Assembly (NCBI RefSeq): GCF_001723685.1
Contig: NZ_MCBX01000044.1
Location: forward strand, 62,001-126,000
DNA: 64,000 nt
Direction: 5' to 3'
DNA from: Candidatus Marithrix sp. Canyon 246
GTDB taxonomy: Bacteria; Pseudomonadota; Gammaproteobacteria; Beggiatoales; Beggiatoaceae
A model generated the notes under the pieces. That model saw nothing but the letters and a program-made list of their open reading frames with translations, searched no databases and was not told where the DNA came from. Position 1 is the stretch's first letter, and the number at the start of each line of letters is the position of its first letter. Made by a program: the position numbers and the translations under genes. Of this stretch, positions 50,740 to 59,509 are shown piece after piece.

Positions 50740-53022
50740 ATGATTGAACGCTATGGTCAATTAATGATCAAATGGCGATATTTAGTTATATTTGCTTGTT
50801 TAGTATTGGTAGGGCTAACTACTCTTGGCTTTCCACTACGATTTGATACTGATTATCGAGTATTTTTTAGCGATAATAATCCTCAACTTTTAGCTTTTGA
50901 TGAGTTAGAAAAAACTTATACTCAAAATGATAACGTGATGTTGGTATTGGCTCCTAAAAGTGGGCAAGTATTTAGCAATGAAACTTTAGAAGCGGTGGAA
51001 TGGCTGACTAATGAAGCATGGCAAATTCCATTTTCAATTCGTGTAGATTCTATTACTAATTTTCAATATACACGCGCTGAAGAAGATGATCTGATTGTTG
51101 AAGATTTAATAATGGAAGCTAAAACCCTATCTGAAGCAGATCTAACAAAAGCTAAAGCGATTGCTCTGAAAGAGCCGATGTTAATTCATAAATTAATTTC
51201 ACCTAAAGCTCATGTCACAGCGGTTAATGTTACTATTCAATTATTAGGTAAAAATCCAGATAAGGAAATCCCTGAAATTGCAACATTTGTTCGTAATTTA
51301 GCAGATAAACTGCGTGCTAAATATCCTAATATTGAGATTTATTTAACCGGAATGACAATGATGAATAACTCATTTCCAGAAGCGGTTAAAAAAGATATGA
51401 CTAGTTTAATTCCAATGATGTATTTGGTGATCATCTTAATGATATGGTTATTATTAGGCAGTTTGTCTGCAACTTTTAGTACTATTATAGTTATTTCATG
51501 TTCTATCCTTGGAGCTATGGGTATAGCAGGATTACTTGGAATAGCACTAAGTGGACCATCTGCTGCTGCACCCACAATGATTATGACTTTAGCCGTAGCT
51601 GATAGTATTCATTTTTTAGTGACATTACGACATGAGATGCGAGTCAATGGCTTAGAAAAATATGCCGCTATTATTGAGAGTTTACGTATAAATATACTGC
51701 CTATTTTCTTGACTAGTGTAACTACCGCTATTGGCTTTTTAAGCATGAATTTTAGTGATGTACCACCTTTTCATGATTTAGGTAATATTGTAGCGATGGG
51801 TGTTATTATTGCCTTCATTTTATCTGTTACAGTGTTACCAGCACTGATAGCAATTTTACCATTTAAACCCAAACCAGAAACCACAAATACTGTTCATGCT
51901 ATGGATCGTTTAGGTGAATTTGTAGTCAAAAGGCGCAAGCCATTAATGTGGACTATGGCTGGAACAATAATATTATTAATATCTTTTATTCCTCGTAATG
52001 AATTAAATGATGAATTTGTGAAATATTTTGATGAAACTTTTGAGTTTCGCCGTGCAACTGATTTTGTCACTGAAAATTTAACCGGTATTTATGATATACA
52101 TTATTCTTTAGAATCAGGTGAATCAGGTGGTATTAGTAACCCTGCCTTTTTAGCTAAGGTTGAGGAATTTGCTCAGTGGTATCGTCAACAACCTGAAGTG
52201 GTACATGTAAATAGCATTACTGATACTTTTAAGCGTCTAAATAAAAATATGCACGGCGATGATCCAAGTTATTATCGTCTTCCAGAACAACGTAACTTAG
52301 CAGCACAATATTTATTATTATATGAAATGTCTTTACCATACGGCTTAGATATTAATAATCAAATCAATATAGATAAGTCTGCGACTCGTTTTGCTGTTAC
52401 TCTTCAAAATATATCTACTAATCAAATGTTAGCTGTAGATGAACGCGCTCAAAAATGGTTAAAAGACAATGCACCAGAATCCATGCAGGTATATGGTGCT
52501 AGTAGTGCAATGATGTTTGCTAATATTGGTTCTCGCAATATTAAAAATATGTTATTAGGTGCTGTAATAGCATTGATATTAATATCCTTAATCCTTATTA
52601 TTGCTTTACGTTCTGTTAAATATGGCTTGATTAGCTTAATACCAAATTTAGTTCCAACTGCAATGGCTTTTGGTGTCTGGGGTTTTTTTGTAGGACAAAT
52701 TGGCTTAGGTTTATCAGTAGTTGCAGGGCTAACAATTGGTATTGTGGTTGACGATACAATTCATTATTTAACTAAATACTTACGCGCTCGTCGTGAAAAA
52801 GGATTGGATTCTACAGAAGCGGTACGTTATGCTTTTCGCAGCGTTGGTTTAGCATTATGGATTACTTCTATAGTATTAATAGCAGGATTTTTAGTTTTAT
52901 CTCAATCACATTTTTACATGAATGAAAGCATGGGTATGATGACTGCTGTAACAATTGCATTAGCATTAGCGGCAGATTTCTTATTTTTACCAACACTATT
53001 AATGAAATTGGAGAAACAATGA
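50740..53022 (+). CDS. RND/MMPL-family transporter
   Basis: A 760-aa membrane exporter with 12 predicted helices in two repeats, each with a single helix, a large periplasmic loop and a five-helix bundle. The SSD-like segments include TMIMTLAVADSIHFLVTLRHEM and VAGLTIGIVVDDTIHYLTKYL, carrying the proton-relay acidic residues. It overlaps a gene for a LolA-like periplasmic protein (ATGA), a pairing seen in lipid or hydrophobic-compound export. Substrate unknown. Confidence 0.88.
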   Translation: MIERYGQLMIKWRYLVIFACLVLVGLTTLGFPLRFDTDYRVFFSDNNPQLLAFDELEKTYTQNDNVMLVLAPKSGQVFSNETLEAVEWLTNEAWQIPFSIRVDSITNFQYTRAEEDDLIVEDLIMEAKTLSEADLTKAKAIALKEPMLIHKLISPKAHVTAVNVTIQLLGKNPDKEIPEIATFVRNLADKLRAKYPNIEIYLTGMTMMNNSFPEAVKKDMTSLIPMMYLVIILMIWLLLGSLSATFSTIIVISCSILGAMGIAGLLGIALSGPSAAAPTMIMTLAVADSIHFLVTLRHEMRVNGLEKYAAIIESLRINILPIFLTSVTTAIGFLSMNFSDVPPFHDLGNIVAMGVIIAFILSVTVLPALIAILPFKPKPETTNTVHAMDRLGEFVVKRRKPLMWTMAGTIILLISFIPRNELNDEFVKYFDETFEFRRATDFVTENLTGIYDIHYSLESGESGGISNPAFLAKVEEFAQWYRQQPEVVHVNSITDTFKRLNKNMHGDDPSYYRLPEQRNLAAQYLLLYEMSLPYGLDINNQINIDKSATRFAVTLQNISTNQMLAVDERAQKWLKDNAPESMQVYGASSAMMFANIGSRNIKNMLLGAVIALILISLILIIALRSVKYGLISLIPNLVPTAMAFGVWGFFVGQIGLGLSVVAGLTIGIVVDDTIHYLTKYLRARREKGLDSTEAVRYAFRSVGLALWITSIVLIAGFLVLSQSHFYMNESMGMMTAVTIALALAADFLFLPTLLMKLEKQ

Positions 53023-53852
53023 AACGACTGTTTATATTACATATTTTAACTTTACTACCCTTAATAGGATCAGCAAGTGTTTTAGAACAACAACGACTTG
53101 CTCAAGCAATAGCAACTGCAAAAACTGCTCAAGCAAAGGGATTTGCGATTGCGCGAATGGCAGATTACCGTGATAACGGTTGGAAAGATTCTGAAGCGAA
53201 AATGAAGATGATTTTAAAAAATCGTCATGGGCGAACAAGCACTCGTTATCTGCGTGTTAGATCAATGGAAGTTCCCGGTGATGGTGATAAAGGTTTATCT
53301 ATATTTGATCGCCCTAGAGATGTGAAGGGTACCGCGGTATTAACATGGTCTCATTCACTAAAACCAGATCATCAATGGATGTATCTTCCAGCATTAAGAA
53401 GAGTTAAACGTATTAGCTCAAGAAATAAATCTGGACCATTTATGGGTAGTGAATTTTCCTATGAAGATATTGCTTCGCAGGAATTAGATAAATACCGCTA
53501 TAGATATTTGCGAAGTCAGCGTTATAATGGCAAGGATTGTTATGTGATCGTGCGTTATCCTGCTTATAGATATTCTGGCTATAAACGTATGATTACATGG
53601 ATGGATAAAAGACATTTCAATCCTCAGAAAGTAGTTTATTATGATCGCAAAAATTCTCGTCTTAAAACTTTAACATTTAAAAAATATAAATCATATTTAG
53701 TGAATGGTAAAAATTTCTGGCGCCCGGGCGCAATGTTTATGCAAAACCATCAAACTGGTAAAAGCACATTGTTAAAATATAAATTTTATAGATTTAATAG
53801 AAGATTTACTAAGCGAAATTTTGATAAATCTACTTTGAAGCGGTTGCGGTAA
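53019..53852 (+). CDS. Outer-membrane lipoprotein-sorting (LolA-like) protein
   Basis: A 277-aa periplasmic protein with signal peptide ending near GSAS (residue 19). It fits the PF17131-type LolA-like family: GWKDSEAKMKMILKNRHG, RVRSMEVPGDGDKGLSIFDRPRDVKGTAVL, WMYLPALRRVKRISS and GSEFSYEDI. It probably shuttles a hydrophobic cargo for the MMPL protein whose stop it overlaps. Arg- and Tyr-rich C-terminal half. Confidence 0.88.
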   Translation: MKRLFILHILTLLPLIGSASVLEQQRLAQAIATAKTAQAKGFAIARMADYRDNGWKDSEAKMKMILKNRHGRTSTRYLRVRSMEVPGDGDKGLSIFDRPRDVKGTAVLTWSHSLKPDHQWMYLPALRRVKRISSRNKSGPFMGSEFSYEDIASQELDKYRYRYLRSQRYNGKDCYVIVRYPAYRYSGYKRMITWMDKRHFNPQKVVYYDRKNSRLKTLTFKKYKSYLVNGKNFWRPGAMFMQNHQTGKSTLLKYKFYRFNRRFTKRNFDKSTLKRLR

Positions 53853-54205
53853 GATAAAGCAGACAGGTTTTTAATTAAAACCTGTCTGGTTTTAATCCTA
53901 AGCTGTTACAGTGCCACTCTCATACTGCATTTCCTTAATCTGCACTTCTCCATCATTAGTCATATCTATTTATATTAATACCAATTGTCAGAATCAGAAT
54001 TTACAGAATAATTGCCATGAATTATAAAGATTTAATCCTGTAAATCCTGATTCTGACAATTAAGTACAGCGAATTACGTGGATAAACGAATGTAAACAAG
54101 TTAGATAGATAATTCGTTTATCCACGTAATTCGCTGTACTCATATTATGGCGATTATATTTATCCTAATGGCCCACACAATTTAACTATTAAAGGAGAAA
54201 CTTTC
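53853..54205. repeat. Gene-free gap with three inverted repeats
   Basis: First, AGACAGGTTTT / AAAACCTGTCT at 53861-53887 is a degenerate copy of the paired AACCTG element and a likely terminator for the MMPL operon. Second, 23-bp arms with one mismatch at 53984-54006 and 54038-54060 (ATTGTCAGAATCAG type). Third, 28-bp perfect arms at 54064-54091 and 54112-54139 beginning GTACAGCGAATTACGTGG. No coding sequence is supported. Confidence 0.85.
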
Positions 54206-54560
54206 TTGAAAAAATTTACACTTGTAAATGCTATGGTATTATCTGCTGCATTAAGCGGCAATGTTTTGGCTGATCTGAATGATGGAACTGTTAATGGCGC
54301 GACGCTGATTGAGGATCGGTTTGGGAATAATGGAAGTGCTTATAGTTTTGATGGCTCAAATGATTATATACTGATTGGTGATAAACCTAGCTTGAGAATG
54401 GATGGTAGTTTCACAGTAATTGCTTGGGTCAAAAGTGATTTAGATTCTTTCTATCATCCTAAAACTAGATCAGTTGAGATTCCTTGCTTTGAAGTTACTA
54501 CGATTGCTAAACTTGGAAGTGGAATTGAAGGATATGACTGAGACTGATAGTTGTAAATAA
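54206..54560 (+). pseudogene. Remnant of a secreted LamG-domain protein gene
   Basis: The frame from 54206 stops at 54541 (111 aa). It has the signal peptide NAMVLSAALSGNVLAD shared with the lectin gene at 24770, then enters a LamG domain in mid-fold (NDGTVNGATLIEDRFGNNGS, YSFDGSNDYI), breaks off after AWVKSD, and resumes with the tail IPCFEVTTIAKLGSGIEG. In another frame the tail ends DMTETDSCK and stop at 54560, matching DMTKADSCD of the lectin gene. At least three internal losses are implied. Confidence 0.7.
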
Positions 54561-54562
54561 AT

Positions 54563-54577
54563 AAACCTGACAGGTTT
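54563..54577. repeat. Single copy of the AAACCTGACAGGTTT palindrome
   Basis: A 15-bp copy of the recurrent palindrome, two bases after the end of the LamG remnant, with more T residues on its plus-strand side. It lies between that remnant and the stop of the convergent toxin remnant. Confidence 0.75.
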
Positions 54578-54582
54578 TTGTT

Positions 54583-54895
54583 TTATGTTTCAATTTCATT
54601 AGCCTTTTTTAGAAATGAATAGTAAACATGCTTTGAATACCATCTTCCTTTTAAAATCATCTCATCAATAAGTGGTTTTACTTCAGTAATTATATTATTT
54701 TCTTTAGCTTTCAATAGAATTGATAATGTCCTGATTACATTTAGGCTATATTTTTTTGCAATAGAGTAGCCCAGATTTTCATCTATAATTGTATTATCAG
54801 CTTTAATTTCTTCATACACTGCTTGAGAAATAATAATTTATTGTACCTATGGAACTTAGGGATATTATAGGCGTAGTATTTGATACAGTTTTCAC
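54583..54895 (-). pseudogene. DUF3368 (PIN-like) toxin gene with two internal deletions
   Basis: A GTG at 54895 overlaps the antitoxin stop and starts KTVSNTTPIISLSSIGTI, the family N-terminus, but this frame stops soon after. In another frame the sequence resumes IIISQAVYEEIKAD and passes straight to NTIIDENLGYSIAKKYSLNV, TLSILLKAKENNIITEVKPLIDEM and KGRWYS, the family's C-terminal half. About a dozen codons with a frameshift and then some 55-60 codons in frame appear missing. The remaining 78-aa frame cannot form a complete PIN fold. Confidence 0.7.
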
Positions 54896-55167
54896 TTTAT
54901 ATTTTTTACATCATTAAATATATCATCAATTTCTTTATCTGAGTAGTCAAATATATATTCCTTTTCTTCTTGTAATTTTTTAATAAAATCTATTTTACTA
55001 TAACCAGCTAATTTTGCGGCTTTTCCAAGAGATAATTTCCTCTTTCTATAAAAGAGTAGAGCTGATAAAAATAGAATATCAGTTATGAATTCATCCTTAG
55101 TTTCTTTCAAGGAACTTAAAATTCCTTTGTTCACAGAAAAAGATATATTTATCAATTGCTCTGACAT
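54892..55167 (-). CDS. UPF0175-family antitoxin
   Basis: A 91-aa protein of the UPF0175 family: N-terminal dimerisation strand, then LSALLFYRKRKLSLGKAAKLAGYSKIDFIKKL, the helix-turn-helix region, and an acidic tail. Such proteins pair with DUF3368 toxins, as here, where the start of the broken toxin overlaps this stop (GTGA). The antitoxin itself seems intact. Confidence 0.8.
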   Translation of the reverse strand: MSEQLINISFSVNKGILSSLKETKDEFITDILFLSALLFYRKRKLSLGKAAKLAGYSKIDFIKKLQEEKEYIFDYSDKEIDDIFNDVKNIK

Positions 55168-55196
55168 TATAAAATACCTTTAAATTACAATATTAC

Positions 55197-55232
55197 AAAC
55201 CTGACAGGTTTTAAAAACCTGTCAGGTTTTTT
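55197..55232. terminator. Inverted pair of the AACCTGACAGGTT element after sat
   Basis: AAACCTGACAGGTTTT (55197-55212) and AAAACCTGTCAGGTTT (55214-55229) form a long perfect stem, flanked by T on the plus side and by A on the other. It lies 6 bp from the sat stop and 30 bp before the UPF0175 start, so it should isolate sat from the toxin-antitoxin genes. Confidence 0.8.
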
Positions 55233-55237
55233 CAAAC

Positions 55238-56422
55238 TTAATTCAAACTTTGATAATATCCCATCAAAATTTTAGCAACTTCAGGGCGAGAAAATTCTGG
55301 AGGTAAATCTTTACCTTCAGATAACATTTTTCTTACCTTAGTACCTGATAATAAAATAAAATCTTCTTTAGTATGATCTGGTACATCGCGCATCATTACT
55401 ACTTTATTCAACTTCTTAGAATAAGCCGTATGATCAGCACGGAAAATTTCAATTTGAAGCGCACCTTCTGGCACCTCATCAAAAATTGTTTGCGCATCAA
55501 ATGCACCATAGTAATCACCTACACCAGCATGATCACGCCCAACAATGAAATGTGTACAGCCACAATTTTGACGGAAAACCGCGTGTAATACCGCTTCACG
55601 TGGTCCAGCATATAACATATCAAAACCATAACCAGTAATCATTACAGTGTTTGCTGGGAAATATACTTCTACCATTTTACGAATCGAAGCATCACGTATC
55701 GGAGCTGGAATATCACCTTTCTTTAATTTACCCAATAACATATGAATCAGAATTCCATCTGTCTTCAATGTTTCATGAGCCATACGGCATAATTCTTCAT
55801 GAGCGCGATGCATAGGATTACGTGTTTGGAAAGCAACAACTTTATTCCAACCACGCTCAGCAATTTCATTTCTAATTTCTACTGCTGTACGGAAAGTATC
55901 AGGAAATTCTTGTTGGAAATAGCTAAAACTTAGAACTTGAATCGGACCAGAAATAACATACTTTCCTTGTGACATAAAGGTTCCAACACCAATATGATCT
56001 TTATCCAAAGTACCATAAACTTTTTCAGCAATTAAATTTATTTGCTCATCAGTTAATTCTTCAATAGCTTCTACATCTTGAATTGCTAATACTGGATTAC
56101 CTTCTACATTAGGATCACGTAAAGCAATACGTTTAGCATCTTTAATATCAGCAATATCGCTAGCTAGATTAAATACAGGTGTTGGCCAAAAAAGCCCACT
56201 AGTTGTGTGCATTTTCTCAGCAACACTAATCCCATCAGCAATATTCATATATCCAGTTAAAGGATTAAAATAACCACCACCTAACATTACAGCATTAGCG
56301 GCTGCGGCAGAGCTGACTAATAAAGAAGGTAAGTTTGTTGCCTCTTTTTGCAATTCCTCATGTTTGTTTTCATCATAAATAAACAATGGATTTAAATTAT
56401 TTGAGCCATGTGGCTGTATCAT
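55238..56422 (-). CDS. sat: Sulfate adenylyltransferase (ATP sulfurylase), Sat type
   Basis: In sulfur oxidisers this enzyme works toward ATP: APS plus pyrophosphate gives ATP and sulfate. The 394-aa single-polypeptide form has the PUA-like N-domain and catalytic motifs RNPMHRAH (201-208) and GRDHAGVGDYYG, followed by FRADHTAYSKK. It belongs to the dissimilatory Sat/homo-oligomeric group, not CysDN. AGGAG precedes the start. aprAB are not in the window. A 24-bp palindrome lies just upstream. Confidence 0.95.
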   Translation of the reverse strand: MIQPHGSNNLNPLFIYDENKHEELQKEATNLPSLLVSSAAAANAVMLGGGYFNPLTGYMNIADGISVAEKMHTTSGLFWPTPVFNLASDIADIKDAKRIALRDPNVEGNPVLAIQDVEAIEELTDEQINLIAEKVYGTLDKDHIGVGTFMSQGKYVISGPIQVLSFSYFQQEFPDTFRTAVEIRNEIAERGWNKVVAFQTRNPMHRAHEELCRMAHETLKTDGILIHMLLGKLKKGDIPAPIRDASIRKMVEVYFPANTVMITGYGFDMLYAGPREAVLHAVFRQNCGCTHFIVGRDHAGVGDYYGAFDAQTIFDEVPEGALQIEIFRADHTAYSKKLNKVVMMRDVPDHTKEDFILLSGTKVRKMLSEGKDLPPEFSRPEVAKILMGYYQSLN

Positions 56423-56439
56423 TAGCTTCTCCTATATAA

Positions 56440-56463
56440 AGTGCTAGTTAATTAACTAGCACT
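56440..56463. promoter_or_regulatory. 24-bp perfect palindrome upstream of sat
   Basis: AGTGCTAGTTAA and its exact complement TTAACTAGCACT are joined without a spacer, ending 17 bp before the sat start and 12 bp after the ClpX-like stop. As RNA it could be a hairpin with few T after it; as DNA it is a good candidate operator for a dimeric regulator. Confidence 0.55.
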
Positions 56464-56475
56464 ATTATAGTTTGC

Positions 56476-57705
56476 TTAATTTTTTTTACCCATTTGATTT
56501 TTTGATGCTGCTATTATTGATAAGTGTGATTCTATTAATTTAACCTCTCCAACACCATTTACAGCATCTTCATCAACAATACAACGTATAACATTCTCAC
56601 GTTTGGAGGGTAATTCAAACATACAATGGCGTAATAACTGTTCTTGTATGCTGCGTAAAGATCGCGCTCCTGTTCCATATGTTAATGCTTTAGCTGCAAT
56701 CGCCTTCAATGCCTCTGGCGTATATTCTAATTCAACATCTTCATAAGCAAATAATTTTTGATATTGACGTACTAACGCATTACGTGGCTCAGTTAAAATT
56801 CTAACTAGTGCCGCCTCATCTAATGAATCTAAAACAGTAGTGATTGGAAAACGCCCTATAAATTCAGGGATTAAACCAAACTTAGATAAATAATCTGGTT
56901 GTATTTGATCAGCAGAAATCTTTTTTTCAGTTTTTAACTCAGCATTAAATCCAATATTAGTTTTAGCCGCTATACAATCTTCAATTCCAGAAAAAGCACC
57001 ACCAGCAATAAATAAAATATTATTAGTATTTATTGTAATAGTTTCATTTTCTTTCTTTACATCAGGAATTTTAATCGTATTGCCTTCAACTATCTTTAAT
57101 AAAGCTTGTTGTACACCTTCACCAGAAGCATCTCGGTTGCCATTATCTATTACACGCGCGAGTTTATCTATTTCATCAATATAAATAATACCGCACTCAG
57201 CTTGCTTAATATCACCATCAGCGACATCTAACAAACGTACCAAAATAGTTTCAACATCATCACCAATATAACCAGCTTGAGTTAAACTAGTAGCATCAAC
57301 TATCACAAATGGCACCCCAACAATAGCCGCTAAAGTTTTAGCTAACAAAGTTTTTCCAGTGCCAGATGAGCCAAGCATTAATACATTAGACTTACTAATT
57401 TCTACATCATTAATATTACGAATATGAATTAAACGTTTATAATGATTATAAACAGCAACACTAAGAGTTTCTTTAGCTAATTCTTGACCAATTACATAAT
57501 CATCTAATTTAGCTTTAATTTCAACAGGAGTAGAAAGATCATCTTTTAATTCATTAAATGAACGTTGACGCATCCAATTAGCAATAACATCATTAGCCAG
57601 ATGTACACAAGATTCACAAATATAGCCATTAGCACCAGCTATAAGAGGAACATCATCTGACGATTCAACACTACAAAAAGAACAACGAAGAGATTGAGAA
57701 CTCAT
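56476..57705 (-). CDS. ClpX-like AAA+ unfoldase, divergent paralog
   Basis: A 409-aa protein with the ClpX layout: zinc finger (C8, C11, C30, C33), Walker A GSSGTGKT (112-119), pore loop GYIGDD (145-150), Walker B IIYIDEIDK and the sensor-2 GARSLRSI. The ClpP-contacting IGF triplet is kept in TNIGFNAEL. The substrate-selecting RKH loop that normally follows the EGT segment is replaced by KKENETITI, without RKH. Many usually invariant ClpX positions differ. It could load ClpP with special substrates or be ClpP-independent. Overlaps the murJ stop by 4 bp. Confidence 0.8.
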   Translation of the reverse strand: MSSQSLRCSFCSVESSDDVPLIAGANGYICESCVHLANDVIANWMRQRSFNELKDDLSTPVEIKAKLDDYVIGQELAKETLSVAVYNHYKRLIHIRNINDVEISKSNVLMLGSSGTGKTLLAKTLAAIVGVPFVIVDATSLTQAGYIGDDVETILVRLLDVADGDIKQAECGIIYIDEIDKLARVIDNGNRDASGEGVQQALLKIVEGNTIKIPDVKKENETITINTNNILFIAGGAFSGIEDCIAAKTNIGFNAELKTEKKISADQIQPDYLSKFGLIPEFIGRFPITTVLDSLDEAALVRILTEPRNALVRQYQKLFAYEDVELEYTPEALKAIAAKALTYGTGARSLRSIQEQLLRHCMFELPSKRENVIRCIVDEDAVNGVGEVKLIESHLSIIAASKNQMGKKN

Positions 57706-59234
57706 ATTAATTTCACATGTTGTAATCTAAATCCTACAGCAAATAAAGTCACTATATAGACTAACATTCCTGCAATTATCAAAATAAATAACTGTAATAC
57801 ACGCTCTAATATAGTCATATCTATCCAACTAGATAAACTACCGCTACCCCACCATAAAATAGCTATCATCGCTATACCAGCTAAGCTAATACGTATAAAC
57901 AAAGCCAGCCAACCGGTTTGTGGAGTATAAACTTCTTGTTTTCTTAAACCTCGGTATAAGAGAGCAGCATTTAGCAATGCCGCTATTGAAGTAGCTAAGG
58001 CTAAACCAGCATGTGCTAAAGGAACAATTAATGCCAAATTTAATATCATATTGACTGCCATAGCAATTACAGCAATTTTTACTGGTGTACGAGTATCTTG
58101 ACGCGCAAAAAATCCAGAAGCTAAGACTTTTATTAATACAAAGCCTAATAAACCCACAGAATAAGTCATTAAACTACGAGCCGTCATAATTACATCATTT
58201 TCAGTAAATTGACCACTATAAAATAAAGTAGTTAGCATTGGTGACGCTAACAACATTAAACCTAACATAGATGGAACACCAATTAAAAACACCCAACGTA
58301 AAGCCCAATCTAAAGTATTATTATACTTAGACATATCACCACGTGCTACTGATTTAGATAAATCAGGCAACATCACCGTTGCCAAAGCAATTCCAAAAAT
58401 TCCAATTGGAAATTCCATCAAACGATCAGAATAATATAACCACGAAACACTGCCACTTATTAAAAAAGATGCCATTAAAGTGTCAACTAATAAATTAATT
58501 TGTGATACTGACACACCAAATAAGGCAGGAATCATTAATTTATAGACTCTTTTTACACCTGCATCTTTTTTAAAACGCGGCTTAGGTAACAAATTTAGAC
58601 GCGCTAAAAATGGTAATTGAAAGCCTAACTGCACTATACCTGCAATAAATACCGCCCAAACTAACACCATAATTGGTGGCTGAAAGTAAGATGCAAACGA
58701 CAATGCTCCAACAATAAAACACAGATTCAACAACACAGGTGTTAAAGCAGGCACCGCAAATTTCCCATAAGTATTCAATATCGCGCCGGCAAAAGCTGTT
58801 AAAGCAATAAAAAATAAATAAGGGAAAGTTATTTGCAACATAGAAACTGTCAAGTTAAATTTAGCTGGATCATTATAAAATCCGGGAGCAAAAATAAAGA
58901 CTAACAGCGGCGCGGCAAGCATACTAACAATAGTTACCATTAATAAAATGCCACCTAAATGTCCAGCGACGTTATTAACTAATGTTTTTATTTCCTGATG
59001 ATTACGCTTAGTTTTATACTCACTTAATATTGGCGTAAAAGCTTGTGAAAATGCTCCTTCAGCAAATAAGCGGCGCAAAAAATTTGGAATTTTAAAAGCA
59101 ACAAAAAAAGCATCAGTAGCGGCACCAGCTCCAAAGGTATGTGCAATAACCACATCACGAACAAAGCCTAAAACGCGAGAAATTAAAGTGAATCCACCAA
59201 CAACAGCAGTAGATTTAAATAGTTTTTTACTCAT
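57702..59234 (-). CDS. murJ: MurJ lipid II flippase
   Basis: Flips lipid II across the inner membrane. The 510-aa protein has 13-14 hydrophobic segments and family motifs: GGFTLISRVLGFVRDVVIAHTFGAG, FFVAFKIPNFLRRLFAEGAFSQAFTP, and SFFARQDTRTPVKIA-type sequence. First gene of murJ-clpX-like-sat, an uncommon grouping. Confidence 0.95.
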   Translation of the reverse strand: MSKKLFKSTAVVGGFTLISRVLGFVRDVVIAHTFGAGAATDAFFVAFKIPNFLRRLFAEGAFSQAFTPILSEYKTKRNHQEIKTLVNNVAGHLGGILLMVTIVSMLAAPLLVFIFAPGFYNDPAKFNLTVSMLQITFPYLFFIALTAFAGAILNTYGKFAVPALTPVLLNLCFIVGALSFASYFQPPIMVLVWAVFIAGIVQLGFQLPFLARLNLLPKPRFKKDAGVKRVYKLMIPALFGVSVSQINLLVDTLMASFLISGSVSWLYYSDRLMEFPIGIFGIALATVMLPDLSKSVARGDMSKYNNTLDWALRWVFLIGVPSMLGLMLLASPMLTTLFYSGQFTENDVIMTARSLMTYSVGLLGFVLIKVLASGFFARQDTRTPVKIAVIAMAVNMILNLALIVPLAHAGLALATSIAALLNAALLYRGLRKQEVYTPQTGWLALFIRISLAGIAMIAILWWGSGSLSSWIDMTILERVLQLFILIIAGMLVYIVTLFAVGFRLQHVKLI

Positions 59235-59253
59235 AAATTAACAATTGTTATAC

Positions 59254-59468
59254 AGTTAAGCAATGAAATATACCACTTCTAAATTAAAACAGCGTCTAAT
59301 AATTGCTATTATTAGTTGCATTTTAAGCTTATTACTGTACAGAATTATTTTTACCGCGTTTAATTCTGTGTATGGTTTTACAATTTCAAAATTTAATTAA
59401 ATTAATATACAGTTATTTATTATGATGTTAATTCCAAGTTTAAGATTTATAGGCACAGTAGTTGGTAT
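59254..59468 (+). repeat. 215-bp direct repeat, copy A
   Basis: This 215-bp stretch is identical, base for base as far as I can compare, to 62084-62298 in the same orientation. It begins AGTTAAGCAATGAAATA and ends GTAGTTGGTAT. A 32-bp partial copy is at 60277-60308. Each full copy carries a 45-codon ORF. The copies lie about 2.8 kb apart. Confidence 0.95.
59263..59400 (+). CDS. 45-aa one-helix hydrophobic peptide, copy A
   Basis: Starts MKYTTSKLKQ, followed by a hydrophobic helix of about 20 residues (IIAIISCILSLLLY) and a short tail ending TISKFN. The size and plan, basic head plus one membrane helix, resemble type I toxin peptides. No clear ribosome site precedes the ATG, so expression is uncertain. 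An identical ORF is at 62093-62230. Confidence 0.45.
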   Translation: MKYTTSKLKQRLIIAIISCILSLLLYRIIFTAFNSVYGFTISKFN

Positions 59469-59509
59469 TACCTTAACATTGTGCAGATATTTAAAGCTAT
59501 AAATTATAT

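Noticed and set aside
42449-55232. Paired AACCTG repeats as a CRISPR array
   Set aside because: Copies are single or paired inverted palindromes in separate gaps, without regular spacers or cas genes.
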